NCBI RefSeq assembly: GCF_007990775.1
Contig: NZ_BJXB01000045.1
Location: 1-27,820, forward strand
Direction: 5' to 3'
Origin: Deinococcus cellulosilyticus NBRC 106333 = KACC 11606
Lineage (GTDB): Bacteria > Deinococcota > Deinococci > Deinococcales > Deinococcaceae
DNA: 27,820 nt
Every line of letters starts with the position of its first letter. Position 1 is the stretch's first letter. Of the stretch, positions 8,937 to 16,081 are shown piece after piece. The position numbers and the translations under genes were made by a program. The notes beneath the pieces are model-generated. The model saw only the letters and a program-made list of their open reading frames with translations, was not told where the DNA came from and made no database searches.

Positions 8937-9424
8937 GGCTCCTGTGCCTCTGTGCTTGCCTGGGTTCGCTCGGGCAAGCACAGAAGGCCGTCACGTACAA
9001 CCAGGTGCTGGACCTCTTGGCTGTGGCGCAAAAGCGGGTGTTGCTTTACACCCCGCATTTTGCCGACGTGAAGCTTGCCGATGCGTTTCGCCTGATTGTG
9101 CTCGACAAGACCCGTCAGGTGCGGGTGTACACCGTGACCGTGCCGTTCTTCAGCTTCAAACCTGACACCACGGTGAACGCCCTCACCTTGCTCGGTGTGG
9201 CCACTTTTGAAGCCCAGGTGAACTCCAAAGAGTCAGTGCTGGTGATCGACGATTACGTGTTCACCAGCAAAAGCCTGGGCAAAGTGCCGTACCCAAAAGA
9301 CATCAAACTGGTGCCAGCAAACGAGGCCGACGCTTACCTCAAGTGGTTCAAAACCACCGTGGACAAAGCCCACCTGATCAAGATCTCAGACATCCCCAGA
9401 AGAATAAGGAGTGCCAAACCATGA
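8933..9424 (+). CDS. Secreted protein resembling a degenerate phospholipase-D fold
   Basis: The 163-residue product starts with a signal peptide (RLLCLCACLGSLGQAQ) and has a single compact domain. The pattern of a helix, the strand RVLLYTPHF, the helix ADAFRLIVLD, the strand VRVYTV, and later KESVLVIDDYVFTS resembles a phospholipase-D half domain. The HxKxxxxD catalytic motif is reduced to KESVLVID: Asp106 is kept, while His and Lys are replaced by Lys99 and Ser101. An enzymatic role is therefore unlikely. The start is unclear. TTG at 8933 overlaps the TrbL-like stop, but GGAGG (8913-8917) lies 15 bases away; an in-frame ATT at 8924 is 6 bases from GGAGG and gives a better signal peptide (positive residue near the N-terminus). 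The fold call is tentative. Confidence 0.6.
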   Translation: MRLLCLCACLGSLGQAQKAVTYNQVLDLLAVAQKRVLLYTPHFADVKLADAFRLIVLDKTRQVRVYTVTVPFFSFKPDTTVNALTLLGVATFEAQVNSKESVLVIDDYVFTSKSLGKVPYPKDIKLVPANEADAYLKWFKTTVDKAHLIKISDIPRRIRSAKP

Positions 9425-9759
9425 TTGTCAACAAAACCGTTGTTCAGCAAAGAAAAACCGCCAGCGATCAGCTGACAGGGCGCATTTTCAACCCTTACAA
9501 CCTGATCAGCCTGATGTTCGTGGGGTTTGGGATCTGGATGGCTTCCTTTGACTCCAAGGGCCTTCCCCTGCTGCTGTTGTGCCTGTTCCTTGCGGCCATG
9601 GTGCGCCTGTCATTCACGATCCGACGTGAAGTGGTCCGTTTGCGGCAGGAAATAGGAGAGATGAACGGAAACCTCAAAGAACAGAACCAGCAGCGCAGCA
9701 CCTTCACCCCGGTTCGCATCTCTGAAAGGAAGGGCCATGCAGGGTTCAAACACCACTGA
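9421..9759 (+). CDS. Small membrane protein with C-terminal coiled coil
   Basis: The 112-residue product has a polar N-terminus, two close hydrophobic segments (about 27-46, LISLMFVGFGIWMASF, and 50-66, LPLLLLCLFLAAMVRL) and a charged C-terminal helix with a heptad pattern (about 70-95, REVVRLRQEIGEMNGNLKEQ). ATG at 9421 overlaps the previous stop as ATGA, and AAGGAG lies about 10 bases upstream. It is in the T4SS operon between the secreted PLD-like protein and the ATPase gene. The topology could suit a small inner-membrane assembly factor. No family was recognised. Confidence 0.7.
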   Translation: MIVNKTVVQQRKTASDQLTGRIFNPYNLISLMFVGFGIWMASFDSKGLPLLLLCLFLAAMVRLSFTIRREVVRLRQEIGEMNGNLKEQNQQRSTFTPVRISERKGHAGFKHH

Positions 9760-9809
9760 ACAGCTGAAGCTATTGGAAGGGTGCCTAAAATTCAGAGTTT
9801 CAAACCAGA

Positions 9810-9852
9810 AAGGTTGCCTTACCGGGCAGCCCTTTTGCAATGTCTTTTTTTC
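9810..9852 (+). terminator. Possible weak terminator or attenuator before the ATPase gene
   Basis: In the 120-bp gap before the ATPase gene, AAAGG/CCTTT with an inner TGCC/GGCA helix forms an imperfect hairpin. It is followed within ten bases by a run of T residues (CTTTTTTTCC, about 9843-9852). This could lower transcription of the two distal genes. The stem is short and interrupted, so the call is weak. Confidence 0.35.
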
Positions 9853-9879
9853 CTTTGCGGATTTCTGAAAGGAGCATCC

Positions 9880-10824
9880 ATGCAAGTTTTGGACGTGCAG
9901 GCCACAGCAGACATTAAAAAAGGCCCCTTCACTTACCCGATCCTGAACCAGGAGTACGACCTTGCCAAATTCAAGGAGTACCTGCCCAGGGACATCCGGG
10001 AGTGCATCGGGGATGAGGCGTTCACGCGCCTCGAAGAAATCAAAATCCGTTATGGGATGCCCCTGTGGGTCCTCATTGATGGAAAATACCGCAAGTATCC
10101 CCTGACCATCACCCGGGACCACCTGCAGTTCATCGCCTCGAAGTGCAAAACGTTCCGGGACGACAACAGGCGCGGCATCGAGGGCACGGGCCACCGCATC
10201 AGCCGGGTGATGAGTGCTGCAGACACCCCACTGGGGTACACCTTCCGGATGGGCAGGTTTTTTGGGGGGATCGGAGAGCACTTCCGCAAGTTCATTGAAG
10301 AGGACCCGTCCATGCTGATCATTGGCCAGGCAGGACTCGGGAAGACCACCATCTTGCGGGGCATCCTCAGTGTGGCCGCCGAGTACATGCCGATGCAGAC
10401 CGTGATTGTGGACACCTCCGGCGAGGTCACCGGGGATGGGGACATCCAGCACCCAGGAATTGGGGACTGTGACCGCCTGCCTGTGAAATCCAAAGCGGCC
10501 CAGGCTGGACTGATCGAGGAGGCCACCAAAAACCAGAACCCCAGAATCATTGGGGTGGACGAGATCAACCGCCAGGAAGAAGCAGAGTTCATCCGCAACG
10601 GCCTCAAATCCGGTTCCCGGTTGATTGGAACCACCCACGGCAAGACCCTGTACCATGCATATACGAACCAGAACCTTTTGCCCCTGTTTGAACCTGAGCC
10701 TGTGTTCTACTGGGCCGTGGTGGGGGTCAAGAGAGGCGAGTGGGAGGTCTTCAAGATTGAAGAGGCCCTGAAGGACATCAAGTCCGGTCACATTGACCCC
10801 AGAGGCACCCTGGTGCACGTTTGA
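9880..10824 (+). CDS. VirB11-superfamily ATPase of SpoIIIAA/Ycf45 type
   Basis: The 314-residue product is a hexameric-type secretion ATPase by its motifs: Walker A GQAGLGKT (G149-T156), an acidic segment DTSGEVTGDGD (from D178) followed by HPGIGD, Walker B IIGVDE (D227, E228), and a His-containing GTTHG motif (H253). The DTSxE...GDGD...HPxIG signature is characteristic of the SpoIIIAA/Ycf45 family, a relative of VirB11/PilT ATPases, and not of classical VirB11. The place in the operon is where virB11 would be expected, so it probably energises assembly or transfer at the cytoplasmic face. AAAGGAG precedes the ATG at 9880; the frame extends to 9781 but that extension has no ribosome site and a non-homologous look. 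Confidence 0.85.
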   Translation: MQVLDVQATADIKKGPFTYPILNQEYDLAKFKEYLPRDIRECIGDEAFTRLEEIKIRYGMPLWVLIDGKYRKYPLTITRDHLQFIASKCKTFRDDNRRGIEGTGHRISRVMSAADTPLGYTFRMGRFFGGIGEHFRKFIEEDPSMLIIGQAGLGKTTILRGILSVAAEYMPMQTVIVDTSGEVTGDGDIQHPGIGDCDRLPVKSKAAQAGLIEEATKNQNPRIIGVDEINRQEEAEFIRNGLKSGSRLIGTTHGKTLYHAYTNQNLLPLFEPEPVFYWAVVGVKRGEWEVFKIEEALKDIKSGHIDPRGTLVHV

Positions 10825-10835
10825 AAGGAGACCAC

Positions 10836-11054
10836 ATGAAAACCCTGTGGTTGGTTGTGAAGTTCACTCTGCAGCTCATCTGGACCCTGGTGTACCACCT
10901 GTTTCTGGGCATCCTTAAGGGTGCTGGGGAAGGGTCCAGGTCCGTGCTGCAGGGTGAACTGGAGCGCAGCAAGAAGGAAACCGACCACTGGATCATGTAT
11001 GGCGAGATGAGTCCTGATGATGACCCCCACCCTGTCCGCGCAAGCAGAAGGTGA
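10836..11054 (+). CDS. Short single-span membrane protein ending the T4SS operon
   Basis: The 72-residue product has one membrane span near its N-terminus (about residues 4-27, LWLVVKFTLQLIWTLVYHLFLGIL) and a charged C-terminal tail that should lie in the cytoplasm. AAAGGAG overlaps the end of the ATPase gene, and ATG at 10836 follows at 6-7 bases, so translation is probably linked. It is the last gene before a strong hairpin. Function is unknown; it may be a membrane anchor or accessory factor for the ATPase. Confidence 0.65.
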   Translation: MKTLWLVVKFTLQLIWTLVYHLFLGILKGAGEGSRSVLQGELERSKKETDHWIMYGEMSPDDDPHPVRASRR

Positions 11055-11065
11055 AGGTTTTGGTT

Positions 11066-11096
11066 GTGCGGGAGGCTGCATTTTGGCCCCCCGCAC
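11066..11096 (+). terminator. GC-rich hairpin after the T4SS operon
   Basis: GTGCGGG (11066-11072) pairs with CCCGCAC (11090-11096), and the helix continues with GGC/GCC after one mismatch. It lies just after the last T4SS gene and before an independent gene. There is no T-run after it, so it may terminate poorly or act as a 3'-end stabiliser. Confidence 0.5.
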
Positions 11097-11127
11097 TTCG
11101 TAACAGAATATTTAGTAAGCTGGAACG

Positions 11128-11715
11128 GTGAACACCGTGACGACCAACACCCTGGATGACCTCATCAACGACCTTGGGGATTGGGGCGCAGCCACAAAAG
11201 CGCAAATTGAACGTGAGTACCCTGTGGCGTTCAGGGCAGCGACCCGCGAGGGTTACCTGATGCAAAAGCGGGTGTCGAATTTTGTGGTGTACGTGCTGTC
11301 CAAGAAGGGTCGATTGAAAATCGGACTGACAAATATTTATGTGCCTTCTCAGTCGAGTTTGCTGAGCATGTTGATCATGCGCTTTGCGATCCATGAACTG
11401 AAGGAAAAAGGCTTTGGTCGTCCTGAGACCTACAACAACTACGGCAAGGGCACGATTGCCTTGATGCGGGGTGAAGACAACCAGACGATTGCCATTCATG
11501 CCAGGGACAGCATCACCAGGAGGTCGATTTACAACATTCACAAGCATTTTTTTGGGGACGGTGAGGACGTGAGTGAAATCAAGCCTGACCGTATTTTTGT
11601 TTTTGTGATGGAAGCTGAAGAAGAGGTGTTGAAGATGAAAGAGGACGTTAAAGAGGAAATGCGAATCTCCCTGAGATACGTGGGAATACAAGAAATGAAT
11701 GCCCTGTTCAAATAA
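11128..11715 (+). CDS. Unknown protein with possible N-terminal winged helix
   Basis: The 195-residue product begins with GTG at 11128. The N-terminal part (about 5-65) has the helix-helix-strand pattern of a winged helix: DDLINDLGDWGAATKAQIEREYP, then ATREGYLMQKRV and the strand VYVLSKKGRLKI. This layout resembles plasmid replication-relaxation and similar DNA-binding proteins. The rest (about 70-195) is mixed alpha/beta with a basic stretch (ARDSITRRSIYNIHKHF) and an acidic C-terminal helix. No catalytic motif was identified. It stands alone between two hairpins, in the same direction as the T4SS unit, and could be a regulator or mobilisation accessory. Confidence 0.65.
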   Translation: MNTVTTNTLDDLINDLGDWGAATKAQIEREYPVAFRAATREGYLMQKRVSNFVVYVLSKKGRLKIGLTNIYVPSQSSLLSMLIMRFAIHELKEKGFGRPETYNNYGKGTIALMRGEDNQTIAIHARDSITRRSIYNIHKHFFGDGEDVSEIKPDRIFVFVMEAEEEVLKMKEDVKEEMRISLRYVGIQEMNALFK

Positions 11716-11745
11716 CTTTTGGGATCAAAAAAACTTTTGAACCTT

Positions 11746-11772
11746 AAGCCAAGCTGAATAACTTGGTTTTTT
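11746..11772 (+). terminator. Rho-independent terminator
   Basis: The stem AAGCCAAG/CTTGGTTT (CCAAG 11749-11753, CTTGG 11762-11766, with one G-T pair outside) has an eight-base loop and is followed by six T residues (11767-11772). It ends transcription of the winged-helix-like gene. A smaller inverted repeat TCAAAA/TTTTGA lies just before it at 11725-11740. Confidence 0.7.
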
Positions 11773-11781
11773 GACGCATTT

Positions 11782-11836
11782 TCTCACTGGTGTGAGAGTG
11801 GCATCTTTTGACAACCCCCTGACAACCTCCAATAAA
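11782..11836 (+). promoter_or_regulatory. Promoter and inverted repeat upstream of the TPR-like gene
   Basis: TTGACA (11808-11813) is separated by 17 bases from AATAAA (11831-11836), a reasonable housekeeping promoter. Just upstream is the inverted repeat TCTCAC-TGGT-GTGAGA (11782-11797), a possible regulator site. TGACAACC occurs twice, with the first copy overlapping the -35 box. Confidence 0.5.
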
Positions 11837-11887
11837 CCTCAGGTTTGTTACCTTCTGCCCATATCGCTGAATCCAAGGAGCGCTGTG

Positions 11888-13432
11888 GTGAACAAGAATC
11901 CCCAGGATCTGCAAGAGGCCATCATCACACCTGCAGTGTGGGACGACGTTTTTCTAACTGCCAGACGTCAATGCACTGTTCCTCAACTGATTCAGGCCCT
12001 GATGGACCTTCCTGAAGACCCCAAACGGGACTGCCGGATCATTGACTGTGAATTCTACCTGCTCAACTCAGCCCTGGAGCATGGCCACATCACCAAATCT
12101 GAACGTGATGCTCGGGCAGCCCTGCTGTTCAACCAGCTGGAGAAACTGTCCGATGAACGCATGGCCCAGGGGATCAGGATTGGATATGAATTGGTTCTTG
12201 CAGACCGCAGGGACCTGAAACGGGTTGTGGAGTTCTGTGAGGGTCTTCGTGAAAAAATACGCCCTTATGGGGTTTACTTTACGGACGCCTGGGCGCGCGG
12301 AATTGCGGATCTGGGGCTTGCTGGCGCTCACATCTCCCTGTGCAATACCGAGCGTGCTGAAATGCTCCTCAGACGGGCACAGGACAGCTTTGTGGTCCTT
12401 GAAGATCAACAAAGCATCGCTCGAATTGAATTCCAAAAGGTGCGTCTGGAATTCATGGTGGGACGTTATGCACAGACCATCCAGAAGGGCCTTGAGTTCT
12501 CACGCAAGTATGCCACCGTCAATGAAGACCTGTGCGACTGCGTGAAAGACTACATCTTCTGGGCCAGTGTGCTGATTGGTGACCGGGTGTCTTCCATGTT
12601 CCGGGACCAGGCTTACGAGATCTTCACTTATCAAACCCAGAGCGTTCCTGAAGACGCCCCCAACCCTTTTGTGGGCAAGATCTTTGGTTTGTGCCGCACC
12701 ACCTATGCGCTGATGGATGCCCTGCAGGCCAATTTGCCTTTGTCCCGCAACCCCAAGACCCGCCGTGAAACCCTCATTCCCCTGGTGGATCGGGTGCTGA
12801 GGGAGGCTGACAACATTGAAGCCGATGAAATGGGAAACTTTCTGGCTGCTTTGTTCTCAGGGATCGCTCTGGCTTACACCGGAGATGCAAAGGGCCTGAA
12901 AAAACTGTTGGACCTTGACATGCCTTTCATTGAACACTCCTCCATCCTCAGGTCCATGTGGTCGGTGTGTGTTCTGGAGGCCAGCATGCTGCTTCCAGAT
13001 GAAGACCTGCCGGAGAGCATTGACTTCCACCTTGCACAGCTTGATGCTGTGGCCACCCTGGAAGACAGTGCTTGCAAGGTGCTGATCCACTTCATGAAGA
13101 ATGTGGCTCCCCATGCGCTGCAGTTGGGTGCTTTGCGAACCCAGAAATGGGTGTTCAGAGAAGCCTGCAAAGGCATGTTGATCGTGGCGGAACACGGCAT
13201 CAACATTTTGGGAACCGTGCAGAAGAAGCTGGAAGGCTATCCTAAAAAGCACCTGTGCAGGGCACAAATGATTCTGGATGTGCTCAGGGGCACACCAGTG
13301 ACTGACTCTCGGTTTGCTGCGGCGACAGCACACGCAGAGTTTGTGAACGCCCATGGGATTGAACGGGTGGTTTTTATGGCTGTGCTGGACCATCTTTCAA
13401 CCAGACTGGCGACGCGCCAGCAGGTGCTGTGA
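11888..13432 (+). CDS. Large helical TPR-like protein
   Basis: The 514-residue product is almost wholly helical, with repeated helix pairs suggestive of a tetratricopeptide-type solenoid. Examples are the stretches around EMLLRRAQDSFVVLEDQQS, RYAQTIQKGLEFSRKYA and ALFSGIALAYTGDAKGLKKL. There is no signal peptide, membrane span or clear helix-turn-helix, so it should be a cytoplasmic protein-binding or peptide-binding protein. The start was set at GTG 11888, seven bases after AAGGAG; an adjacent in-frame GTG at 11885 is less well spaced, and the longer frame from 11771 covers the promoter. A 46-residue lipoprotein-like peptide gene follows after 17 bases. That pairing recalls TPR sensor/peptide signalling pairs, but there is no direct proof. 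Confidence 0.7.
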   Translation: MNKNPQDLQEAIITPAVWDDVFLTARRQCTVPQLIQALMDLPEDPKRDCRIIDCEFYLLNSALEHGHITKSERDARAALLFNQLEKLSDERMAQGIRIGYELVLADRRDLKRVVEFCEGLREKIRPYGVYFTDAWARGIADLGLAGAHISLCNTERAEMLLRRAQDSFVVLEDQQSIARIEFQKVRLEFMVGRYAQTIQKGLEFSRKYATVNEDLCDCVKDYIFWASVLIGDRVSSMFRDQAYEIFTYQTQSVPEDAPNPFVGKIFGLCRTTYALMDALQANLPLSRNPKTRRETLIPLVDRVLREADNIEADEMGNFLAALFSGIALAYTGDAKGLKKLLDLDMPFIEHSSILRSMWSVCVLEASMLLPDEDLPESIDFHLAQLDAVATLEDSACKVLIHFMKNVAPHALQLGALRTQKWVFREACKGMLIVAEHGINILGTVQKKLEGYPKKHLCRAQMILDVLRGTPVTDSRFAAATAHAEFVNAHGIERVVFMAVLDHLSTRLATRQQVL

Positions 13433-13449
13433 GCATGCGGAGGCTCAAA

Positions 13450-13590
13450 ATGCGGAAATATATCATGCTGGTGTTTTTGGCTGGAATGCTGATGGGGTGT
13501 GCAGTGCAGACGCCTGTTCCCATCCAAAATGGAGCTGATGTGCAAAAACAAGACGGTGGCGGTCCTCAGAGGCCTTGCACCATGTGCTGA
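13450..13590 (+). CDS. Short lipoprotein-like exported peptide
   Basis: ATG at 13450 has GGAGG six bases upstream (13439-13443) and opens a 46-residue frame ending at TGA 13588-13590. The first 17 residues form a lipoprotein signal (MRKYIMLVFLAGMLMGC) with lipobox L14-M15-G16-C17. The mature part is 30 residues, polar, with a glycine triplet and the ending PQRPCTMC. A longer start at 13435 is possible. The gene begins 17 bases after the TPR-like stop, so it is surely co-transcribed with it. It may be a small lipoprotein or the precursor of a processed signal peptide. Confidence 0.65.
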   Translation: MRKYIMLVFLAGMLMGCAVQTPVPIQNGADVQKQDGGGPQRPCTMC

Positions 13591-13854
13591 CAGCATCTGT
13601 TGGTGCATCTCCATCCCTGTTCATGTTTATTGTATACAAAATACACTTAAAAAACGTTCTAGAAATTTGTCTAAAAACCCTGGATTTTAGGGTATCCCCT
13701 GATGGACACACCCCCGTTTTTTTTCAGCAGGTTTTCTACACTTTTGTTACACTGTCATCTAACCTTCCACCCAAAACCCTCAAAAAGGTTGTGTGGGAGA
13801 AGGCTTATCATCAATGTCCTCACCCTCAAGTCTGGACGAAGGACGGGAAAACCC
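13591..13854. other. AT-rich intergenic region with small palindromes
   Basis: This 264-bp gap holds no convincing gene. It contains the palindromes TTGTATACAA (13630-13639) and TTCTAGAA (13657-13664), an inverted repeat CTAAAA/TTTTAG (13671-13690) and a run of eight T residues near 13717-13724. TTCTAGAA also occurs upstream of parA (26288-26295). The region could hold the 3' end of the TPR/lipopeptide unit and the promoter of the next gene. Confidence 0.5.
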
Positions 13855-14094
13855 ATGGATGCTGCCCATCAAAATTTTAAATTCCGTGATGCCGATTTTC
13901 TGGAACAGGAATTCGGAAAATTAAGCTTGCTTGAAGCAGAACCCAGCACTTTTGCAGCGCTCACCGATGCCCTCTACGAGGCCGGCATTCCCATGATGGT
14001 TCACCACCAGAGCAGCACCATTTACGTGTTTTTCCACTTTCTGTCCCAGGCGCAGAGCATCCAGACCGCCTTCAAATCCCCTCACGCTGTCTGA
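13855..14094 (+). CDS. Small hypothetical protein
   Basis: The 79-residue product from ATG 13855 looks like one small alpha/beta domain. It has a helical first half (DADFLEQEFGKLSLLE, STFAALTDALYEAG) followed by two strands (IPMMVHHQS, STIYVFFHF) and a final helix. The frame is open further upstream, but that part reads as low-complexity, basic sequence and was left out. The ribosome site is weak (AAGGA about eleven bases upstream). No family was recognised. It lies 43 bases before the next small gene and may share its transcript. Confidence 0.5.
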   Translation: MDAAHQNFKFRDADFLEQEFGKLSLLEAEPSTFAALTDALYEAGIPMMVHHQSSTIYVFFHFLSQAQSIQTAFKSPHAV

Positions 14095-14137
14095 ATGACA
14101 GGCCATTGAATTGTATGCAGTGCAGGAGGAACCACCA

Positions 14138-14530
14138 ATGAAAAACCCCATTCAAACCACGGATCCCTTTTTCATCGTGTTTGGTGTGATGGGTGGAGAA
14201 ATCAGCCAGTGCGGGGTTTACACCGATTACACTCAAGCTTGCAAGGCCGCTGTTTTGTGGATGCTTCCCCACCTTGAATCCCGATTGATGGACTACCAGC
14301 ATGGCATCCATGAAGACTGGCTGGAAGAGGTCATTGAAGCGGTGCAGGTAGAGAACTGGAAGGCCGCCTGGTCTGCCATCCCCTGTGGCCTGGACGTGGG
14401 CAACGAATGGACCATCACCATCGAAGAGGTCAAACTCAACGAAAGCCTCAGCCTGAGCGACTCTGCCCTGGAACTGGTTCACTCCCTGAAAGTCAGGCCT
14501 CTGCCTGCTTTTATGGCCAGTGGAATGTGA
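14138..14530 (+). CDS. Small hypothetical protein
   Basis: The 130-residue product begins at ATG 14138 with CAGGAGG upstream. It opens with strands (FFIVFGVMGGEISQCGVYTDY) followed by a helix (TQACKAAVLWMLPHLESRLMDYQ), then acidic helices, a central strand (WTITIEEVKL) and a C-terminal helix. It is acidic and soluble, without signal or span. No known family was recognised. A long regulatory gap follows. Confidence 0.6.
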   Translation: MKNPIQTTDPFFIVFGVMGGEISQCGVYTDYTQACKAAVLWMLPHLESRLMDYQHGIHEDWLEEVIEAVQVENWKAAWSAIPCGLDVGNEWTITIEEVKLNESLSLSDSALELVHSLKVRPLPAFMASGM

Positions 14531-14590
14531 GATAACAGGCACGAACGAAGGTTTTTGTGTTATCGTATGGGCTACATGAGCAAGATTAAT

Positions 14591-14627
14591 ATGAAACTTT
14601 CACACGGATGCGCTATACTCTGGAATG
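14591..14627 (+). promoter_or_regulatory. Promoter with operator-like motif shared with the T4SS region
   Basis: ATGAAACTTTCACA (14591-14604) is identical to the motif upstream of the VirB10-like gene, and a -10 box TATACT (14614-14619) follows nine bases later (eight in the other copy). An ATG lies five bases after the -10 box (14625) but opens only an 11-codon frame, so this may be a leaderless leader peptide or simply the start of the mRNA for the gene at 14843. The core TGAAA-C-TTTCA is palindromic. Confidence 0.5.
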
Positions 14628-14698
14628 TCCCGGTGGTGCACCGTGGACTTGCCATTGTGATGCCATTGAATCTGGACATGGAGGAATTGCCCATGTAA

Positions 14699-14842
14699 AA
14701 AGAGAAGCCCAGCTCTTGCGAACTGGACCTGTTATCCCTCTATAAGGTGTGGTTACCTTAGAGTGTAACAGAGTCCTCCCCCTATTGTCTATAGTCCCAT
14801 TCCCCTGACCCAATCGGGGTTTTGACAGTATTGGAGCGAAAC
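14699..14842 (+). promoter_or_regulatory. Leader region of the 14843 gene
   Basis: This stretch contains an inverted repeat GTTAC/GTAAC (14752-14756 and 14765-14769) and a possible weak promoter TTGCGA (14716-14721) with TATAAG (14741-14746) at a 19-base spacing. A small GC-rich hairpin before TTTT lies near 14805-14824. No gene is convincing here. Confidence 0.3.
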
Positions 14843-16081
14843 GTGTTACCTCAATCAAACGGGGCGGAACAGCCCCTGTCCTGGTCCATGGAGGTTGCCC
14901 AAATGCTGGCTGCTGCTGGATTCCCCGTATCGGAATCCGACGTGCAAGCTGCAGCACAGGCTGCAACCCCACCAAAAAGCCGTAAACGGTCCTGGAAAGA
15001 CTACGCGGGTGTCTATGCCCTGGAATGTCCCCACGATCCACCACAGGCGATCCTGCAACGCAGGGCAGACTTCGCTGGAAGGCTGTGGGAAACCTACTGC
15101 ACCCTCTGGAAACTGGCTCTGCTGGTGGAACAGCAAACCCAGGAAGACCAAGAAGTGCTGGAGTTGTTGAGTGAGGGCATGGAACCCCTCAGGGAACCCC
15201 CCAGGGTCCGGTACTTCTTCGGAAGCGTGGAGCTGCTGGCCAGTTACCTGCAGGTGTCACCGGACAGCTGCCGCATCTTGCTCAACCACCTCACCCGGCT
15301 GAAGCTCATTGCCCGGGGCCGTCACTACACCACCGCTCAAGTGCTCACTGGAGGAGAGAACTGGGAGCGTGAAAACCGCACCATCACCGACGGCACCATC
15401 TTTGCCGTGCTGGTGAATCCCCAGGACGCCGGAACTGGCCCTGACCTCACCATTCCTTACGCAGAGGCCCATGCCCAGTACAGAAATGTCAATCTGGACG
15501 TACTGGAAAAGAAAACCGTGTGGCGGTTGACCCAGGAAATGCACGAAACCCGTGGATCATTTAAATGCGGACAAAGCCTCAAAGGTAAAGCACGGGAAGT
15601 GCTCGAAAATCACACGTTGAATTGGAATAAGAATAAAAATACAACTTTATCTATGATGCCCTTAGATTGTGAAAAATCTATCGCACACGAAAAAAATCCG
15701 TTAGAAGCAGAGGAACCCTTACCCGACATCAAGACGTTTTCTCTGGAGAGCCTGAAAGCAGCTACTGGACACAAACGCACCCGAGAAGTGGCCAGACTCG
15801 CTCGATCCATACAGCGCTACCTGGAAGACGGGAAATCCTACCACTTCTACACCAAACTTCTCTGGGGGGTGGTGTGGTCCCACCGCCAAGGACTGGACTA
15901 CTGGGAGTACGTCATCACCCTGCTCAGGCGGGTGGTAGAGGAAGCCCAGCTGCGCCGCATGGAATTGAACCTGCCAGAACAGTTCCAGACCCACAGCAAA
16001 CCCGCTGTGTTCTGCAGTCTGCTGAAAAAAGAAGGGCTGTATAACCTGCTGATCCGAAATGAACTTCTGGTGGCTGCATGA
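14843..16081 (+). CDS. Possible plasmid DNA-binding or replication-related protein
   Basis: The 412-residue product starts at GTG 14843, five bases after GGAG. The central part (about 125-165, YFFGSVELLASYLQVSPDSC then RILLNHLTRLKLIARG) has a winged-helix pattern followed by a basic strand. The segment at about 255-305 is unusually AT-rich at DNA level (around 15605-15720), with Asn/Lys-rich residues, and probably is a flexible linker. The C-terminal domain (about 305-412) is helical and basic. This two-domain layout is seen in several plasmid replication or regulatory proteins, but no specific family was recognised. It opens a unit with two downstream genes. The true repA is probably the one at 17805. 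Confidence 0.6.
   Translation: MLPQSNGAEQPLSWSMEVAQMLAAAGFPVSESDVQAAAQAATPPKSRKRSWKDYAGVYALECPHDPPQAILQRRADFAGRLWETYCTLWKLALLVEQQTQEDQEVLELLSEGMEPLREPPRVRYFFGSVELLASYLQVSPDSCRILLNHLTRLKLIARGRHYTTAQVLTGGENWERENRTITDGTIFAVLVNPQDAGTGPDLTIPYAEAHAQYRNVNLDVLEKKTVWRLTQEMHETRGSFKCGQSLKGKAREVLENHTLNWNKNKNTTLSMMPLDCEKSIAHEKNPLEAEEPLPDIKTFSLESLKAATGHKRTREVARLARSIQRYLEDGKSYHFYTKLLWGVVWSHRQGLDYWEYVITLLRRVVEEAQLRRMELNLPEQFQTHSKPAVFCSLLKKEGLYNLLIRNELLVAA

Noticed and set aside
9610..10818. Leftward 402-codon frame opposite the SpoIIIAA-like ATPase
   Set aside because: Antisense to a gene with complete ATPase motifs and a good ribosome site.
14576..14698. Possible 40-residue protein in the gap before the 14843 gene
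   Set aside because: It overlaps the promoter motif and -10 box and has no ribosome site.
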